A stretch of DNA of 64,000 nucleotides from WHSW01 sp963759295 (GTDB taxonomy: Bacteria > Actinomycetota > Thermoleophilia > Solirubrobacterales > 70-9). Numbering within the stretch: the stretch's first letter is position 1; each line of letters begins with the position of its first letter. Under the pieces are notes generated by a model that was not told the origin of the DNA, did no database searches, and saw only the letters and a program-made list of their open reading frames with translations. Below, piece after piece: positions 63,785 to 64,000 of this stretch. Position numbers and translations under genes: made by a program. The stretch is from contig CAVWYT010000010.1 in NCBI GenBank assembly GCA_963759295.1, positions 372,001 through 436,000 of the forward strand. Reading direction: 5' to 3'.

Positions 63785-64000
63785 GTGCCCGGGACACCGT
63801 CGGTCGAGCTTCTCTGGTGGCGTGGCTGCCCTTCGTGGGAGCGAACCATCGAGCTCGTGCGCGATCAGATGCGCCGCCTCGGTCTCGATCCCGCATCGCT
63901 CGAGGTGCGGGAGATCGTCGACGACGACGACGCCGAGCGCGAGGGGTTCCCGGGGTCGCCGACGGTTCGCGTCGATGGCCACGACATCCAGGAGCCCGAG
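63785..64000 (+). CDS. Thioredoxin-like protein (truncated by window edge)
   Basis: 72 codons are visible: PSVELLWWRGCPSWERTIEL then REIVDDDDAEREGFPGSPTV and VRVDGHDIQ. The strand-helix pattern, the GCPSW in place of a CxxC, and the cis-proline-like GSPTVRVDG point to a thioredoxin-fold protein of a small actinobacterial family with a single active-site cysteine. The gene continues past the right edge. Confidence 0.65.
   Translation, partial: MPGTPSVELLWWRGCPSWERTIELVRDQMRRLGLDPASLEVREIVDDDDAEREGFPGSPTVRVDGHDIQEPE

Overview
The window is a gene-dense, very GC-rich stretch of a bacterial chromosome, most likely from the actinobacterial class Thermoleophilia (Solirubrobacterales-like). This placement is inferred. 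It rests on codon bias strongly GC at third positions, many GTG and TTG starts, an actinobacterial gene order rpmE-DUF1385-prfA-prmC-tsaC...wecA-atpI-atpBEFHAGDC (as around Rv1298-Rv1311 of Mycobacterium tuberculosis), and a secreted protein with the head MSVSRRLPSPAMVVAV and N-D-I-A-K-G-A-V type repeats that I associate with that class. I see no tRNA, rRNA, CRISPR array, insertion sequence or prophage, and no gene-free gap over 300 bases.

Layout. 1-4.3 kb: a pair of ArsA/Get3-type ATPases, divergent from a ParA-type ATPase whose gene overlaps ftsZ; both ParA and FtsZ carry long disordered N-terminal extensions. 4.3-9.8 kb: gamma-glutamyltransferase, a small unknown, a LON-domain protein, a class III nucleotidyl cyclase with an Rv1264-like regulatory domain, and a DipZ-type thiol-disulfide membrane protein. 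9.7-14.9 kb: two methyltransferases, a GH57 branching enzyme, a GT4 glucosyltransferase and a hexapeptide acyltransferase, resembling the mycobacterial Rv3030-Rv3034c region for methylated alpha-glucans. 14.9-32.3 kb: acyl-CoA metabolism: MeaB GTPase, acyl-CoA dehydrogenase, HxlR regulator, thioesterase, thiolase, a split acyl-CoA mutase whose active-site residues are of the isobutyryl-CoA mutase type, and the complete ETF chain (etfB, etfA, ETF:quinone oxidoreductase); a leucyl aminopeptidase, a response regulator and a GH31 hydrolase lie among them. 33-38.3 kb: translation genes (rpmE, DUF1385, prfA, prmC, tsaC, glyA). 38.3-43.9 kb: surface glycan genes (DUF354, sugar transferase, AsnB-type amidotransferase, WecA). 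44.1-51.6 kb: the full F-type ATP synthase operon. 51.6-58.3 kb: M20 peptidase, LytR-CpsA-Psr protein, UDP-glucose dehydrogenase, NDP-sugar pyrophosphorylase and phosphomannose/phosphoglucose isomerase (precursor supply and attachment of wall glycans). 58.3-64 kb: ArfB, S-adenosylhomocysteinase, a second pyrophosphorylase, a soluble PAS histidine kinase with its response regulator, and the start of a thioredoxin-like gene.

Three cross-cutting observations stand out. (1) At least 17 transcription-unit starts have a TANNNT hexamer ending 6-10 bases before the start codon, the signature of leaderless mRNAs; two of these lead first into a 5-6 codon mini-ORF whose stop overlaps the real start as ATGA. 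(2) Six genes (parA, ftsZ, ggt, tsaC, atpB, and the LytR-CpsA-Psr gene) hold nine apparent single-base indels although several should be essential. Consensus error is the simplest explanation, but the tandem-repeat case could be biological slippage. (3) The ParA-FtsZ overlapping pair with head-peptide extensions is the best candidate for an undescribed system, perhaps a division-site positioning module.
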